From: Volvariella volvacea V23
Lineage: Eukaryota > Basidiomycota > Agaricomycetes > Agaricales > Pluteaceae
DNA: 64,000 nucleotides
Assembly: GCA_000349905.1 (NCBI GenBank)
Contig: KB722740.1
Coordinates: 1,403,309-1,467,308 of the forward strand
Direction: 5' to 3'
The notes beneath the pieces were generated by a model. That model saw only the letters and a list, made by a program, of their open reading frames with translations, was not told the DNA's origin and searched no databases. The stretch's first letter is position 1, and the number at the start of each line of letters is the position of its first letter. Below, one piece after another: positions 44,300 to 56,528 of this stretch. The position numbers and the translations under genes were made by a program.

Positions 44300-46810
44300 A
44301 TGGTCTCGCAACACCAGAGCACCACTCATCAAGCCCCGCCAGGCTCTGAGCTGCCCTCCAAGCCTCCGCTCGACAAGCTTCCTAACGAAATTATCCATCA
44401 AATATCCAATGGCCTCGATGATGACATACTCCTCACTTTCTCCACCATGTCCCTTCGGTTCTTTTTGCTCTTCCTTCCTATCGTCTCCAAGCGGAATGGC
44501 TTCTCACTAGACGACGAATCCCTCCTAATTCAGGAGGCTGACAAGCAACATATCCTCCGCACATTTGCCATCGCGGCGACTCCTAATACGCCCCTGCCAC
44601 TGAACCGCCTCAAGAAGATCCATTGCGTGCTTGGGCTCAATTCCACCCTGAACGACAAGCTCGATCGCCTTTATAAAGTCATCTCCAGCCACGCCGAGCT
44701 GAATCGAATCACATTTGACCTAGCCCCGACCAGACCTTGGGAGAACGGGTATCAGCGAGTGGCGAATGATTATGGATGGATGTGGAAATTTGCCCTCGCA
44801 TTTAATGCTGCAGTTGGGCAACAAGGGTCGACGGTCCGAGTTCTGGCCGATGATCTGCGAGGGCGGTGGCCGACGCATGGCCGCCCGTTTGTCCATACCT
44901 TTTCTGCTTCCCGTTCTCCGTCTTCTAGTCCCAGTTCGCCGACAGATAGTGCAGACGTGGAGCGAGCGGAATTAATCAGTGGTGATGACCCCAACCCCGA
45001 GCTAGGCTGTTCTATTGTCAGAGAGGGGAAGGAACTTAAACGACGCGCACCGGCCGTTGATTGTGGTGATGGGAAGGACCAAGTCCTATCTGCCCTATTC
45101 AAGCACCTTTCGGGTTTGTTTCACAGGGTCCAACCCAGCCTGGCTAGGCTCACCGAGTTTGGAAAGGCACTCGGAATCCAGCAAGGCGATGTGCTCAGGA
45201 ATGTGGCCCCCTTTGACATCCTCAGACGACTTTTGTGCCGTCCCTTTGGCCTGTCCTTGCCGCATATTCTTTCCGGTCATACCGCGGGAGAGTCGGAGGG
45301 TGGGGGCAATAATACTGCTACTCCTTGTTGGCCCACTCCACTGGCAATTGATAGGACCGGGACCGGGACTGGACGGTGTGCCACGCGTTTGGCGAATACC
45401 CCTACTGCGGAGGTACTACCAGCTTTCGCTGTGGCAGCAGGAACGTACGGACCGACTGCAGATAACAACATTTCCTTGACCAACCACGTTACTCGGGACA
45501 GCAACAGCAGCAATAAGGACGATAAGAACGCTTCTAAACCCACAGTAGCACCCCTTGTCGCCAGTAATGTGAAGACCACGCTCAAAGAGCACTGGCAGGA
45601 CCCTAAACTCAAAAAACTACCCCTCGTGGATCGTCCACAGGTGGAAGCGCTGTATATTCATACCCCACAATTGCTCGAGCAACCCTTTTTCGAAGGGACG
45701 ATGCACGTTTTGAGACAGGCGCCAATCGTAGTTTTATCTTTGGACAGGCTGAATTTGTCCCATTATGATTGGACGTGGATTTTACGGGAAATCAACATTC
45801 CTACGTTGAAAAAGCTGGCGTTGGGGGATTCGCAGATTGCTTATCCGGACTTATTGAATTTTTTGGTCCGACATCCTACAATTACTCATTTGGATTTGTC
45901 AAAGGGGGTCGCAATCGGCAAGTTGGGGTCCAGCTGTTGTTTAGAGCAGCGTACCAATGTGGAGGGGAGACCCAGTAACAGAGGGGGGGTGGAGAGGAAT
46001 TCGGTACGGGGACCATGTCCAAGTGAACCTGAACGAAAGACAAGACGGAGAGTATGCCGCCACCAGCACCGTCATCACCATCAACACCACCATCAGACCG
46101 ACAATCACCATGATGTTCCTCATCACCTTCTCCCGGAGTTGACCTACCTCGCGGCTACACCAGAATACCTTGTACATTTCCTACGACACCCGAGCGGGGG
46201 GCTGCCTAAACTGCGCGAGGTGATCATGGCATCTGATTACCGGGTTCAGTTTGAAGTTTTCGATTTTGGAACGTTCGATGCGGTGTTTTACTGTCTTGCT
46301 GAGAGGGCTGCATGCTCTGCTTGTCCGGATAGCATCAAGGGTGTTGGGCTGAGGTTGTTTAGTTCAGTCGCGGGGTTCGAGGATTGGCTTGAAGGGTGGA
46401 TTGGTGAATGCAGGAAAGAAGGGGACGAGGGCAAAGAAGCCAAGTCCGAGTCGGAGGAAGGGCGCGATCATGGCTATGGTGATGGCTATGACGATAGCGG
46501 AAAACGTCGATTCGGGAGCATTCAGCTTGATCGGTTGGTGATTGAACTCATTGGAATCGAACCAACAAGGGAAAATCAATTCCGTGTGCCATCTTCGCCA
46601 ACGTCAATGGTCACCGCAACTGCATATCTGAATGCAAATGCAAATTGGAGTGCTAACAATGTTGGCAGCCAACCACAGGACTTACAAATGGAGAAGAGTC
46701 CTGACGATGACACATTAATGAAGCACATTTGCGAATGGTCAGGGCTTTTTGGAAGAGTAGGGGCTCTGGATTGTTTGCATCTGCGGAATGAGAGTGATAG
46801 GGTGTGGTGA
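44300..46810 (+). CDS. Intronless F-box-like protein
   Basis: A single uninterrupted frame of 836 codons. Residues 23-60 (PLDKLPNEIIHQISNGLDDDILLTFSTM) match the opening of an F-box; the domain then gives way to leucine-rich segments such as LDRLNLSHYDWTWILREI and FLVRHPTITHLDLS, typical of LRR-like F-box proteins. Low-complexity parts include Ser/Pro-rich (about residue 200), Asn/Ser-rich and a His-rich stretch (HQHRHHHQHHH, about residue 595). Late segments are acidic. Compared with neighbours that have introns every 100-300 bases, the lack of introns over 2.5 kb stands out. Likely a substrate adaptor of an SCF ligase; the F-box is weak and the target unknown. Confidence 0.72.
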   Translation: MVSQHQSTTHQAPPGSELPSKPPLDKLPNEIIHQISNGLDDDILLTFSTMSLRFFLLFLPIVSKRNGFSLDDESLLIQEADKQHILRTFAIAATPNTPLPLNRLKKIHCVLGLNSTLNDKLDRLYKVISSHAELNRITFDLAPTRPWENGYQRVANDYGWMWKFALAFNAAVGQQGSTVRVLADDLRGRWPTHGRPFVHTFSASRSPSSSPSSPTDSADVERAELISGDDPNPELGCSIVREGKELKRRAPAVDCGDGKDQVLSALFKHLSGLFHRVQPSLARLTEFGKALGIQQGDVLRNVAPFDILRRLLCRPFGLSLPHILSGHTAGESEGGGNNTATPCWPTPLAIDRTGTGTGRCATRLANTPTAEVLPAFAVAAGTYGPTADNNISLTNHVTRDSNSSNKDDKNASKPTVAPLVASNVKTTLKEHWQDPKLKKLPLVDRPQVEALYIHTPQLLEQPFFEGTMHVLRQAPIVVLSLDRLNLSHYDWTWILREINIPTLKKLALGDSQIAYPDLLNFLVRHPTITHLDLSKGVAIGKLGSSCCLEQRTNVEGRPSNRGGVERNSVRGPCPSEPERKTRRRVCRHQHRHHHQHHHQTDNHHDVPHHLLPELTYLAATPEYLVHFLRHPSGGLPKLREVIMASDYRVQFEVFDFGTFDAVFYCLAERAACSACPDSIKGVGLRLFSSVAGFEDWLEGWIGECRKEGDEGKEAKSESEEGRDHGYGDGYDDSGKRRFGSIQLDRLVIELIGIEPTRENQFRVPSSPTSMVTATAYLNANANWSANNVGSQPQDLQMEKSPDDDTLMKHICEWSGLFGRVGALDCLHLRNESDRVW

Positions 46811-49800
46811 CTGAATAAAAAAGGAATGGGGACCGGCATGGGGACAGGTCCGAATGGCTTTCGGAAGGAGTTTTGCTTTCTCTTCGTGGATTCCTCGATG
46901 ATCGATGCCCGATTGCTGGACCTTGAGGCTGGTGAAAATACAAGGCCTTCTTTCTTCAGGATAATACCTATTCTGTTTGTTGTAATATTTAGTAAATCGT
47001 ACATCATGATTACTTCTCATGCTCCTAGTCGTTAATAAAACACGCTTGACTCGTTATCATCTTCCACGGGGACCATCCACTCGTGATATAGGTGAGTAAC
47101 GGACTCGGACACCGTGCAAGAACCTGAAGCACGAGGTTGAGCAGGAAAAAAAGGAAAACAAAATACACCGTTTGCCCCTTGTGTCTATGTCGCTTTTTTT
47201 TTGGTTCTGTGATTTCCAGTTGCACCTTCACACGCAAGGTACGGTAACCAACTCTAACACCTTGACAAGGTGAACAAAAGACATGGCCCGCCCTCAAGGC
47301 AAAATTTTGTCTCCGGGATTTGGGGTGATGAGCGTGAGTGTTGCACGCAATGAAAACCACATTGGTGCGTTTGCTTCACGCGAGATCCTGGGGAATGGAA
47401 GCTGATGGGACGGAGGCTGGTAGCACGAGGAACGAGGAATCTTGTTTCAGGCTGGAGCCATCTCACCCAAAGCCCAATCAACCAAGAATCCCAGAAAATA
47501 CCCAAGGGGAAACATAATTGTTGGCCCAAGACGAGCTGGTGCCCCTAACTCGATCCAGGCTGGGAGAAAATATTGCCACCGGAATTTGCCCCTCCAAGTT
47601 GGGCTTTGCCGCCGTCAAGAAAGTTTGTGCTTGACCACTCCAAACCTTGTGCCGAACGATGCGATCTCTTGGATTCGCCGCTAGATGTTGTCCAGCAAAA
47701 GCATTGCAACGCGTGCGCGTGCGTTATGGAGCCATGGTGACGAGAAAATGTTCCACCCGTGAAATGACAACTCAGGCTCACTCGATGTCCCTACGAACGA
47801 TGTCGCGGCTGCTCGGAGAATGTTGAGTAGCGTCCATTCCCTAAATTCAGGTCATGGGCTAGTCACTGAACGTACAGAAGCGGGGAATTCATCCACGCCT
47901 AGTGTAGCCGCGCTAAGCCGCTTCAGGTTTGATGCACCCTCGCACCATTTCTATGACCTGTAGGCTCGACCACAATACTGGCGCCCATGAAGGCTCAAGA
48001 GGTTTGCTCCAAGGAGGAAGATGACTGCGGTGACGTAGGAGCTAAACTTGGAAGGAGTTTAGGATGTCCCAGCTGTCCTGCTGAGACCCGGGTATTACAC
48101 CCACGAACTTCATAATTCAAAATAGGATTAATATCAAACAGCGTCTACTTGTAACACAACGTGGACCTCAAACTACAGACGGCAGCACAGCAGATCAAAC
48201 GACAGCACTATCATTTAACTGCCAGCGTCTAACGAAGGGCGCGTATAAAGCCTAGTGATTGCCCCCGGCCTAGTATTGCCTATATGCATCTCCATTCTTT
48301 TCATCTTCAACCCCGACAGAAAAGGTTAGTCTTTGGAGGGTCCAAACAAGTCTTGATCCCCGCTTCCATTCTTGTTGATGCTCTCTCATTGTAGCGTTCA
48401 CAACAACAGCACAGCGTTTCCAGCTCGTCCAGAATATCAAGACACAAGAGCCTATGAATCTGTGATCTTATCCCTCCTATCACTGACAAGGGAAGGGAGA
48501 TCATATACTCCATTTTGACGTGTTGCTCAGTTCTGTGAAGAGTGGAAATTCACTTACCCCTAACTCGACACGCCTCTCCAATGAACCATACAGTCATCAT
48601 GCAAAGGAGATCGTAATACAAGGGGCTAGTAAACCAGCATCCCAATTAATGGCTGACAACCTTGTTCTGGTCCGTACCAAGGTTTGCGCTCCGGAACCTG
48701 TGAAATGTCGCAGGTCTTCCTTCATGAACGCGTTCCTTGATGGTTAAAGATCGATGGCAAGCAATGTTCCACCTGCTTTCTGGTTTGCTCTCATCATCTC
48801 CGGACCCACAGTACTCTGCAAAGTTTCTATCCTTCAAATTGTCTCAGTATACGCTTGCGCCACTGGTTCCGGGGAGAGCGGGAGAAGGCAAGGGAAATGC
48901 CTATCACGCTAGGTACCCACTTATGTCGGTCCTCAATTTCTTTTTCTAGTATGATATATGGTCAAACGTCCGATGGAACTTCGAGATCACCGCCCATTTA
49001 GTTTGTCTAGACCCTGGCGCTTGGTCATCGTATCTTGTTGCATTGCCAATGGCTATGCTACGAGCCAATTGAAAAGCACGATCAAGGTGACAAATATGAC
49101 ATTGTTGGGGACGATCTCAACCCACTGGTTCCGCACATTGCCTTTCATTTATCGCCAATGTAGACGGCCTCCTCGTCACTCGCAGTTACTGCGGGCACGC
49201 CCTATAAGTAATATTCCGCTCAGAGCTCATGCCCCCTCGATCCAATACAGTCCGAACTTCCTGGCAACACATACCCAAGTGGCGAGGTTGATATGTGCCT
49301 GACCACGGTTCATTTGCGTCCAAGGACTGTCAAGAACGCACCGGTGCAATTCGTTCGCATCGCCATACTCCAATGATGCCTTCCACCTACCCCGCTTTCA
49401 CAGACCGCGATTCTGTCGTGGAAAAGAAGACGGAGAGTTTGCGACGCCGAGTATGCATGCGATGTGGAAAACTGGGGGTCTCCCTGCTGCCTGGCTGGGT
49501 GAATTTCCATCAAGAATGTCCGCGACATCACGGACTCGTCCAAGGCTTGCACACGGAGACATGATCTGCGCGAGACTTCGGGTGGATAAAGGGTGGTCCA
49601 AGACCACAGTTTGGGTGCTTCTAGATTTCTAGACCAGAAAGATTCGGATGGCCTGGAAGAGTATTCGGACGTGTGCCCGCCAGCATTTATATTTCTATCA
49701 CAATGCTTGGCTGTGAGCTCGAACCTGATGTCCAACGCGGAGCCGGTGAGGTCTGAAGACGATCCCAACTAGTTCAAACCCTCTACAAGCCTCGTGGTAT

Positions 49801-50361
49801 CTAGATATTCATGTCTTCAAGGGGAGGCAGAACCGCTCATACTAGGACCCCTATCCTAGTACACCCACGCAATTCAATAGGCCCGGTGTCCTCCAGACCC
49901 GAATAGTGTAGGCGCCCCTAAGACCTCGTGTGTGGTGCTTGTAAATTGTGTGTGGCAGTGTGCTGTGCGGCAATATGAATCTAACGACTATACATTGTAC
50001 AAGATTCGCACAAGGAACCTGGTGATAATATCTACTCTAATTATCTTATCTATGTAACCTTCCTCCCTTCTCTGTGCCACACATGCACAAGAGTCGTTGA
50101 ATAGATGCGCGTAGCGCTAATGATGATGAGCAAAAAGCTGGACGGCGCGTCCAAGGCTGCTGACGCGGTGAATGGTGGAATGTTGTTTCCCACGGTGTGC
50201 ACCTTGTTTGTGCACTTCACGCTCTCCACCACCGTGATCCCCGCCCCTAGGTCTGTTTTGAGGGGACAGGGAAGACCTGCCACGGCGACCCTCGACGACC
50301 TGCAGGGGCTCTGATCATTATCGACGACAACGGCGACGCATCAGGACCAACCGTTCCACCA
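46811..50361. other. 3.5 kb without a confident gene
   Basis: Mostly short overlapping frames. One weak candidate is a two-exon gene, 48284-48324 joined to 48395-48518 (MHLHSFHLQ then VHNNSTAFPARPEYQDTRAY), preceded by GTATAAAG at 48243-48250, but the TATA-to-ATG distance leaves almost no leader. A minus-strand 152-codon frame at 49768-49310 has no family support. Confidence 0.35.
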
Positions 50362-53180
50362 ATGGCGCACTCTCCTTCACATCGACCGACCCATTCGCTC
50401 ACCGCCGACAATCTGCAACTCTCTTCAAGCCCGACGACAAAGCAGCAACGCAGGATGACTTCGCCTATTCCGCCGCCGGCCTCACTCAATCTGGTGTGTG
50501 GATCCCATTTATCTCGGGAAGACGCGTCTGATCTTGTGCTTTTCTTTCTTTTCGGCCACGATTGTAGCCGGAGGGTCCTGGATGGCATCAGCACGCACCC
50601 CGACCTCCATCACCACTTCGTAACGGTTTTACTGCCGATACCTCAACAGGTATCGACCCTAATCATGCTCACGAAGAAGACGACGATGAAGACGATGACG
50701 ACGACGTCGATAGCAACAGTGATCCAGCCTGGAAGCGTTCACCATCTCCAACATCATCTGTTACCCAACTAGCTGCAAGTTTAGCGCAACGAGTCAATTC
50801 GTTTATGGCACCAAGATCACCACTGCCCCCGTCTACACCTGCATCATTACCAACTGATGCTGAGTTGGAGGCCGAAGCCGAACGTGAAAGGGAGAAGAGT
50901 CGACGCGAGGCTGAAAGGATTATGAATCGCGAGGCACAGGAGAGGGAGAGGAAGCTCCTCGAAGCAAGGGTTTTGGAGATGATGGAGAACACAAAGGCCT
51001 TACCGCCACCGCCCTCAAAGTCCCCTGTCAGTCACGGACCACCTTCGCCTGCTGGTTCCGCCCAAAGCAACTCTAGTACGAGTTGGTGGACCGCAGCGAA
51101 GAACAAATTAATCCAGTCAAAGGACAAAGAGCCGCTCACGCCCGCTCAACAGGTTATGATGGAAGCCAAGGCGAAGGAAAAATTGGAAAAGAAGACGAAT
51201 AAAGGAAAGGAGAGGGAACAGACATGGCCGGCTAATTCTCAAATCAAGTTCAACGATCCTGCGTATCTGAATTTGAATATACCGAATACAACTCCTGGAC
51301 CGCCGGTGAGGAAGCCTGTACCCGCTTCGCCTACGAGTCCTACGCCCTCCAGGACGAATATGGCGCCTAATTTGACGCCTTCGCCTTTGAGGTCGATGGG
51401 TGGGGCTTCTCCGTCGAGGGAAGCACGACCACTATATGCTCAATTTGATTCGCAAGGAACTTTGGATGTGCCTGGGACTTTGTTGACTATTGTGAAAAGA
51501 TTTGAGAAACTCGAGAAGTGGACTGTAGGGCATGTTCGAGCGCTAGAAGAGAGAATGGGCGATGTCGAGAGATGGCTAGTAGATAAGGAGAAAGAGAAAG
51601 AAAAGGAGAAGGCAGAGAAGGATGTAGAAAGAGGTCGGACGATGGAGAGACATAACGACGCGGTTGATGTGTCCTCCGTCGAAGCGGAAGTCAGGGAGAT
51701 GAGGGAGGAGGTTACCGAGTTGTCAGGTCGTGTTTCGGAACTTGGGCGAGAAGTGGCAAAATTGGTCGTTTCGCCTTCTAATCTATCCAACGGACCCAAT
51801 CGACAATCGGCTCAGATATCGATGGCACCTCAGACCACATCTTCCATTGTCATCCATGGCAATACTGCACAACAAGGTTCGACAACGTCGCCTGTTAGCT
51901 CTCGCGTACTACCTTCGACTGCTCGGGATGCTATCGTTACACCTTTGGCTGCATCTAAAGCTTCTGGCACACGATTGCCATATCCGACAGGGGATTATAC
52001 GTCTCCTGAAATGGGATATTATCCTCAAGGCGCATTCTCTCCTACTAGTTCGCCAACGTCATCTTTATCATCAGCTACTCGTAAACGACCTGTCTCAATT
52101 TCAGGTCTTCCAAGCAGCAGCGGGGTCACTGGTTTAGGCTATGCAGCTGGACGTGCGGCATCAAATTCCATAACATCTCCTACATTTACCGCCAACCTTG
52201 GGCTTCCACGAAGTGCAAGTCCCCCACCACCACTACAGCTTACTCAGTCTTCTTCGTCTACCTCAGCATCATCGACAAATTCTGGCTCAGGTCGCGCAAT
52301 TAGCCCATCAAATCTCCCCGCCCCTACACCAACAGGTCATGGATCGAGACAATCAAGTGTTAGCCCAACTCCTCGAAAGAGATATACCGTCGCACTCGGA
52401 GGGCCGATATCCGCTCCTGACGGGGAAGGTATAAAGAGAGCGTCAACGCCTATTGCAAAAATGAGTACCGCGTACTTCTCTTCGACCTCCCTGGACGACA
52501 ATAGCGATCGTGGAAGTCTGGATGGTGGGAAAGACGATGTATTTTCCAGCAGTGCTGGTGATATTGGCGGTAGCATCGGCAGAGATGAAGACGATGAATT
52601 CCAGGATGAAACTATTGGGAAATCGTCCTCTGCGAAATACGCTTCTGCGGCTGCGATTGCTTCTGCCTCCGGTGCTACAGCTGTCTTGGGTTCTTCGGGC
52701 ATGTCAACATCGCCTGCGATGGGAAGCTCGACTACGATGCCTGGTTCATTCTCCGTCGGGGATTACAAGTCTCCCGTCGATACTTTCGGGCCAACGTCGA
52801 CGGCTTCATCTTCAAACTCGCCTTCTCGCAAGCAGAGAGCTCAGACCGTGTATGGATATTCGTCGCTCACTCAGCAGTCGTCTTCAACGAATTTGCCGTC
52901 CTACGCCTCATTCAACACCACCGCGCCTCTCCGGCCTCGAGTCCGATCAAAATCCTCCGACAGAGATAATATGAACGGTAGCAATGGTGGTATAACGCCT
53001 CCGATGACAGCGGCTCCAGGTGGTGCGACGAATAATAACGGGAGCAATAAATTTGTGGACCCGCTGTTGTTGAGGAAGCAGGATAGGGAGAGGGAGAGGA
53101 CGCAGATTGCGATGCCTAGACCTATGGGTAAGGTGCCTATTGGACAGCTGGTGGCGTTTTTCGATGGGGAGAAGAAATAG
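50362..53180 (+). CDS. Long disordered protein with coiled coils
   Basis: Two exons, 50362-50493 and 50568-53180, about 915 residues. Order: Ser/Pro-rich N-terminus, a poly-Asp tract (EEDDDEDDDDDVDSNSD), then a Glu/Arg-rich helix (ELEAEAEREREKSRREAERI). A short conserved-looking block follows, WWTAAKNKLIQSKDKEPLTP and NSQIKFNDPAYLNLNIP. A second coiled coil lies in VKRFEKLEKWTVGHVRALEE and EVREMREEVTELSGRVSELG. Long Ser/Thr/Pro-rich disorder comes next, and the end is KVPIGQLVAFFDGEKK. This looks like a cytoskeletal or polarity scaffold, but I do not recognise a named family. The frame has no breaks. The upstream exon was accepted because the splice restores a single frame through the Asp tract. 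Confidence 0.72.
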
Positions 53181-53702
53181 GATGGGTAATGCTCGTGGTG
53201 TGGTTGAAATTTCTTGTGGAGGATCTCATTGGTGGCTTTCAATTCTTGTTTCATTTTCTTTCCTTTTTCTTGGTGTTTTCTCTTGAATCTTGATGCATGA
53301 TGTTGTATGCTATCTTATACCATCTATACTTGTTATCTGTTGACATTTTGGACGCTTTCCTTTCTCTTGGAGTTCCACTTCCTTCGTTTATCTTACACGC
53401 ATTTGCACTGTCCTAACATTTGTTGCCATTCAAATCTCTGATCGTTGTATACTAAAACTACCTAGACGTGTGTAACAACCGCAGCAAAGACGTAGTGATC
53501 CCCTAGACCGTGAGAGCCCGCCTGCTCGGCTTTAACAATTTGGATTAGTCAAACCACTTTCACTCCTCCGCCGAACTCCTTTTCCTCCAAAGTTCCCTCG
53601 TCATTGTCTGGTTGAACTCTCACGAGCCCACGAGCAAAGTCCACGACTCTCTGAACGACTCTCACAAGCCATTAATTTGGCCTCGACGACCTACCGTTCA
53701 TT
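53181..53702. other. Intergenic
   Basis: 3' UTR of the preceding gene and the promoter and leader of LCB1 (CT-rich before 53700). No other feature seen. Confidence 0.5.
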
Positions 53703-55746
53703 ATGGCCTCAGCCACGATCAGCAATATCATGTCAACCACCATCGGTGGTGGTACCGCGACCTCCTCTTCCGCAGCGCTTGAACCTGTCTTCACGTTTCT
53801 TTCCAATGCGTACAACTTGGCTGAAACGACGTTCTACAAAATCCCCGGTTCAGCGGTCATCGTTCGCTATGTGAAAAGCTCGCACCAGAACGACCCGGGG
53901 AGGACGTTGTTGGAGCTTATATTGGTCATTTTTGCTATCAGGACGGTGCTGCAGAGTAGGACGAGGGCGGATAAGGATGCGAAGCACTTTATTCAATTCA
54001 GTGATAAAGTAGGGGGCTTTGTCTGAATTTTCTCTCTGTCTTGGTCTCGTGCTGTTTTCGTCAACGCTTGCTGATCGTTACCTTTGTTGTTGCGATTCAC
54101 AGGAAATAGACGAACTTGTAGATGAATGGCAACCTGAACCTCTTGCTCAACCGCTCTCGCCAGATGAGCAAGCTGACCTTGCTTCTGTTCCTATCATCGC
54201 CGGCTCGAATGGACCCAAACCTAAACTCGTAAATACGGGCAAGACGACTGTCAACCTGGCCAGTCTGAATTTTACGGGTCTGATAAACAATGAATACATT
54301 AGACAACGCGCCGTGGAGACCCTGAGGAAGTACGGGCTGGGGAGTTGTGGGCCTCCGGGATTTTATGGTACTTTGGGTATGTTTCGGTTCCCAATTCCGC
54401 CTGCGTCTTCTAGTGGAACATTGCTCACGCGACTTAATTGCTTGACTAGATGTACACACCGACCTGGAACGCGACATTGCAGATTTCCTAGGAACCGAAG
54501 GTGCTATTCTCTATTCTCAGGGGTTCTCCACCATCCAGTCCGTCATTCCGGCCTTCTGCAAACGTGGAGACATCATCGTCGCTGATCGCGGTGTCAACTT
54601 TGCCATCCAGAAAGGCATTCAAATTTCTCGATCGACCGTGCGATGGTATGATCATGGAGACATCGACAGCCTTATTCATGTGTTGGAGGGCATAGAGAAG
54701 GAGAAGAAGAAAAGGAAGCAGGGACTGACGAGGCGCTTCATCATCACTGAGGGTATCTTTGAGCGAGATGGACAAATGACCGACTTACCGAAGCTTGTAA
54801 GTTTCCATTCGAGTTCATAGCTTAGTGATATAGTCCTGACGCGTGATGGTAGATTGAGATCAAGGAAAAATACAAGTACAGGCTTATCTTAGATGAGAGC
54901 TATTCATTCGGTACTGTTGGTCGCACTGGTCGCGGTTTAACGGAATTGTATAATGTGTCGGTATGTGCCATCTTGCTTATGCCCTTTAAACAGGAGGGTC
55001 TGATATCCTTCTCAGGCGACAAAGGTTGACATGCTCATTGGTTCGTGTGCAATTGGCCTCTGCTCCTCTGGCGGTTTCTGTGCAGGTTCCAAGGTTGTTA
55101 TCGATCACCAGGTATGCAATATTTTCAACCATGTGTATAACTCCCCAACTAACGTGCCACTGATTTACAGAGGATCAATGGGCCCTCGTTCGTTTTCTCA
55201 GCATCAATGCCAGCCCTCTTGGCTGTCAGCGCATCCGAAGCTATCAACCACCTCCGCTCCACACCTTCCACTCTTGATGCTTTACAAGAAAACGTCCAAG
55301 TTGCAAGATCAGTACTCGTACCTCTAGATTTCATAACCGTCACTTCACACTATGCCTCACCCATCATCCAAATCCAAATCCGCTCTCCCAACACTGCCGG
55401 TGCTGCAACGACCTCTCCAAATCCTGGCAACAGCCTCCTCCATCCAGGTATGATACCCAGTGCCGCACTGAAACCCTCAAATCCTACATCTCCGCATCCA
55501 CGTGATGCGGTTAACTGGAAGTGGGATATTCAAGAGGAAGAGAGGCTGCTACAAGAAGTTGTAGATGAAGCACTTGCACAGGGAGTACTGATCACTAAAG
55601 CCAAGAGGCTGAGGGGCCAGGAGATGATTGAGAGTAGACCGAGTATCAGATTGGCCATGACCAGTGCGCTGACGAAGAAAGAGACTGAGAAGGCGATGGC
55701 GGTCATTAAGGCTGCCCTGACCAAGGTTTTGGCAAAGAGGAAGTGA
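53703..55746 (+). CDS. LCB1: Serine palmitoyltransferase subunit 1 (LCB1)
   Basis: Exon 1 runs 53703-54008, exon 2 starts at 54103, and several short introns follow; the frame ends with a TGA at 55744-55746. An N-terminal membrane helix ([16 protein letters not shown]) is followed by the aminotransferase class I/II domain: [79 protein letters not shown] and [19 protein letters not shown]. At the place where LCB2 carries the PLP lysine (about TKVDMLIGS...GGFCAG) there is none, as expected for LCB1. Together with LCB2 it makes the ER enzyme that joins serine and palmitoyl-CoA, the first step of sphingolipid synthesis. A proline-rich insert ([20 protein letters not shown]) lies in the C-terminal lobe. 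About 550 residues. Confidence 0.94.
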
Positions 55747-56528
55747 GTTGGGCGTCTAGAGAGGATAGATGTTCATGACAGTGACGAGACGTGAAATTGT
55801 TATTGATTATTCTTAGGATATTGAGCGATGCTAATTATTTTCTTTTGATATAGAACTAATGGATGGGTTTCGTTGTCTTGTTATTCGGTGTGCTCATTGT
55901 GCGTGTGTTTCGGCCGATTGTACTCGTCATGCGCATGAGCATGGCATGCTGGGTGTGGTATGAAGTTCTTGGCTTCCGTTTCCTCGGGAGGGGCAGTACA
56001 ATTTGATACACAGCAAGAACAGCATACGTGAGCAAGAACACGACATTGATCTGGTACACCACTTCATATCCTGTCCTCATTCAGTAAACTCGACCAATCC
56101 ATAAAACAAGTAATAACGCCTCCGATATGGGGCGTGCATGATCAACTCGTGTTCCATGTCATCTGTATGGGACTTGTTGTGTCATGGTATTGAGCACCTA
56201 GCCCTACCTTATTGAAGGCGATGTTGACCGCACAGGGGTTCACCAAGGATCGGTATTACCTTGCTTACGCCCACTGCACATAGGCAATGGCCCTGCCAGT
56301 GCAATGAGCACTGCAGCAACAACTCTGCCTTATTCGCTTCAAAGATAAGGTACCAGGCCATAGCATCATCCTAGACGCTGGAGTGTACATGTCAAGTCTA
56401 GCACTGGGGTGATACAAGGCTGTCTTAGCCATCGGCGATCACTGTCTTGACCTCTGCGCAACCTCCACCTCTACATTTCTAGCCATTAATTACATGATTC
56501 TTCTTCTTGGCATCCCATAAAGATCGGA
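55747..56528. other. Intergenic
   Basis: About 780 bases. The missing signal-peptide exon of CFEM protein 1 may lie here, since the CFEM frame begins abruptly, but I could not find it. Confidence 0.35.

Noticed and set aside
49310..49768. 152-codon minus-strand frame with LRLLFHD, resembling a peroxidase distal-histidine motif
   Set aside because: The rest of the frame lacks every other peroxidase block, so the short match is coincidental.
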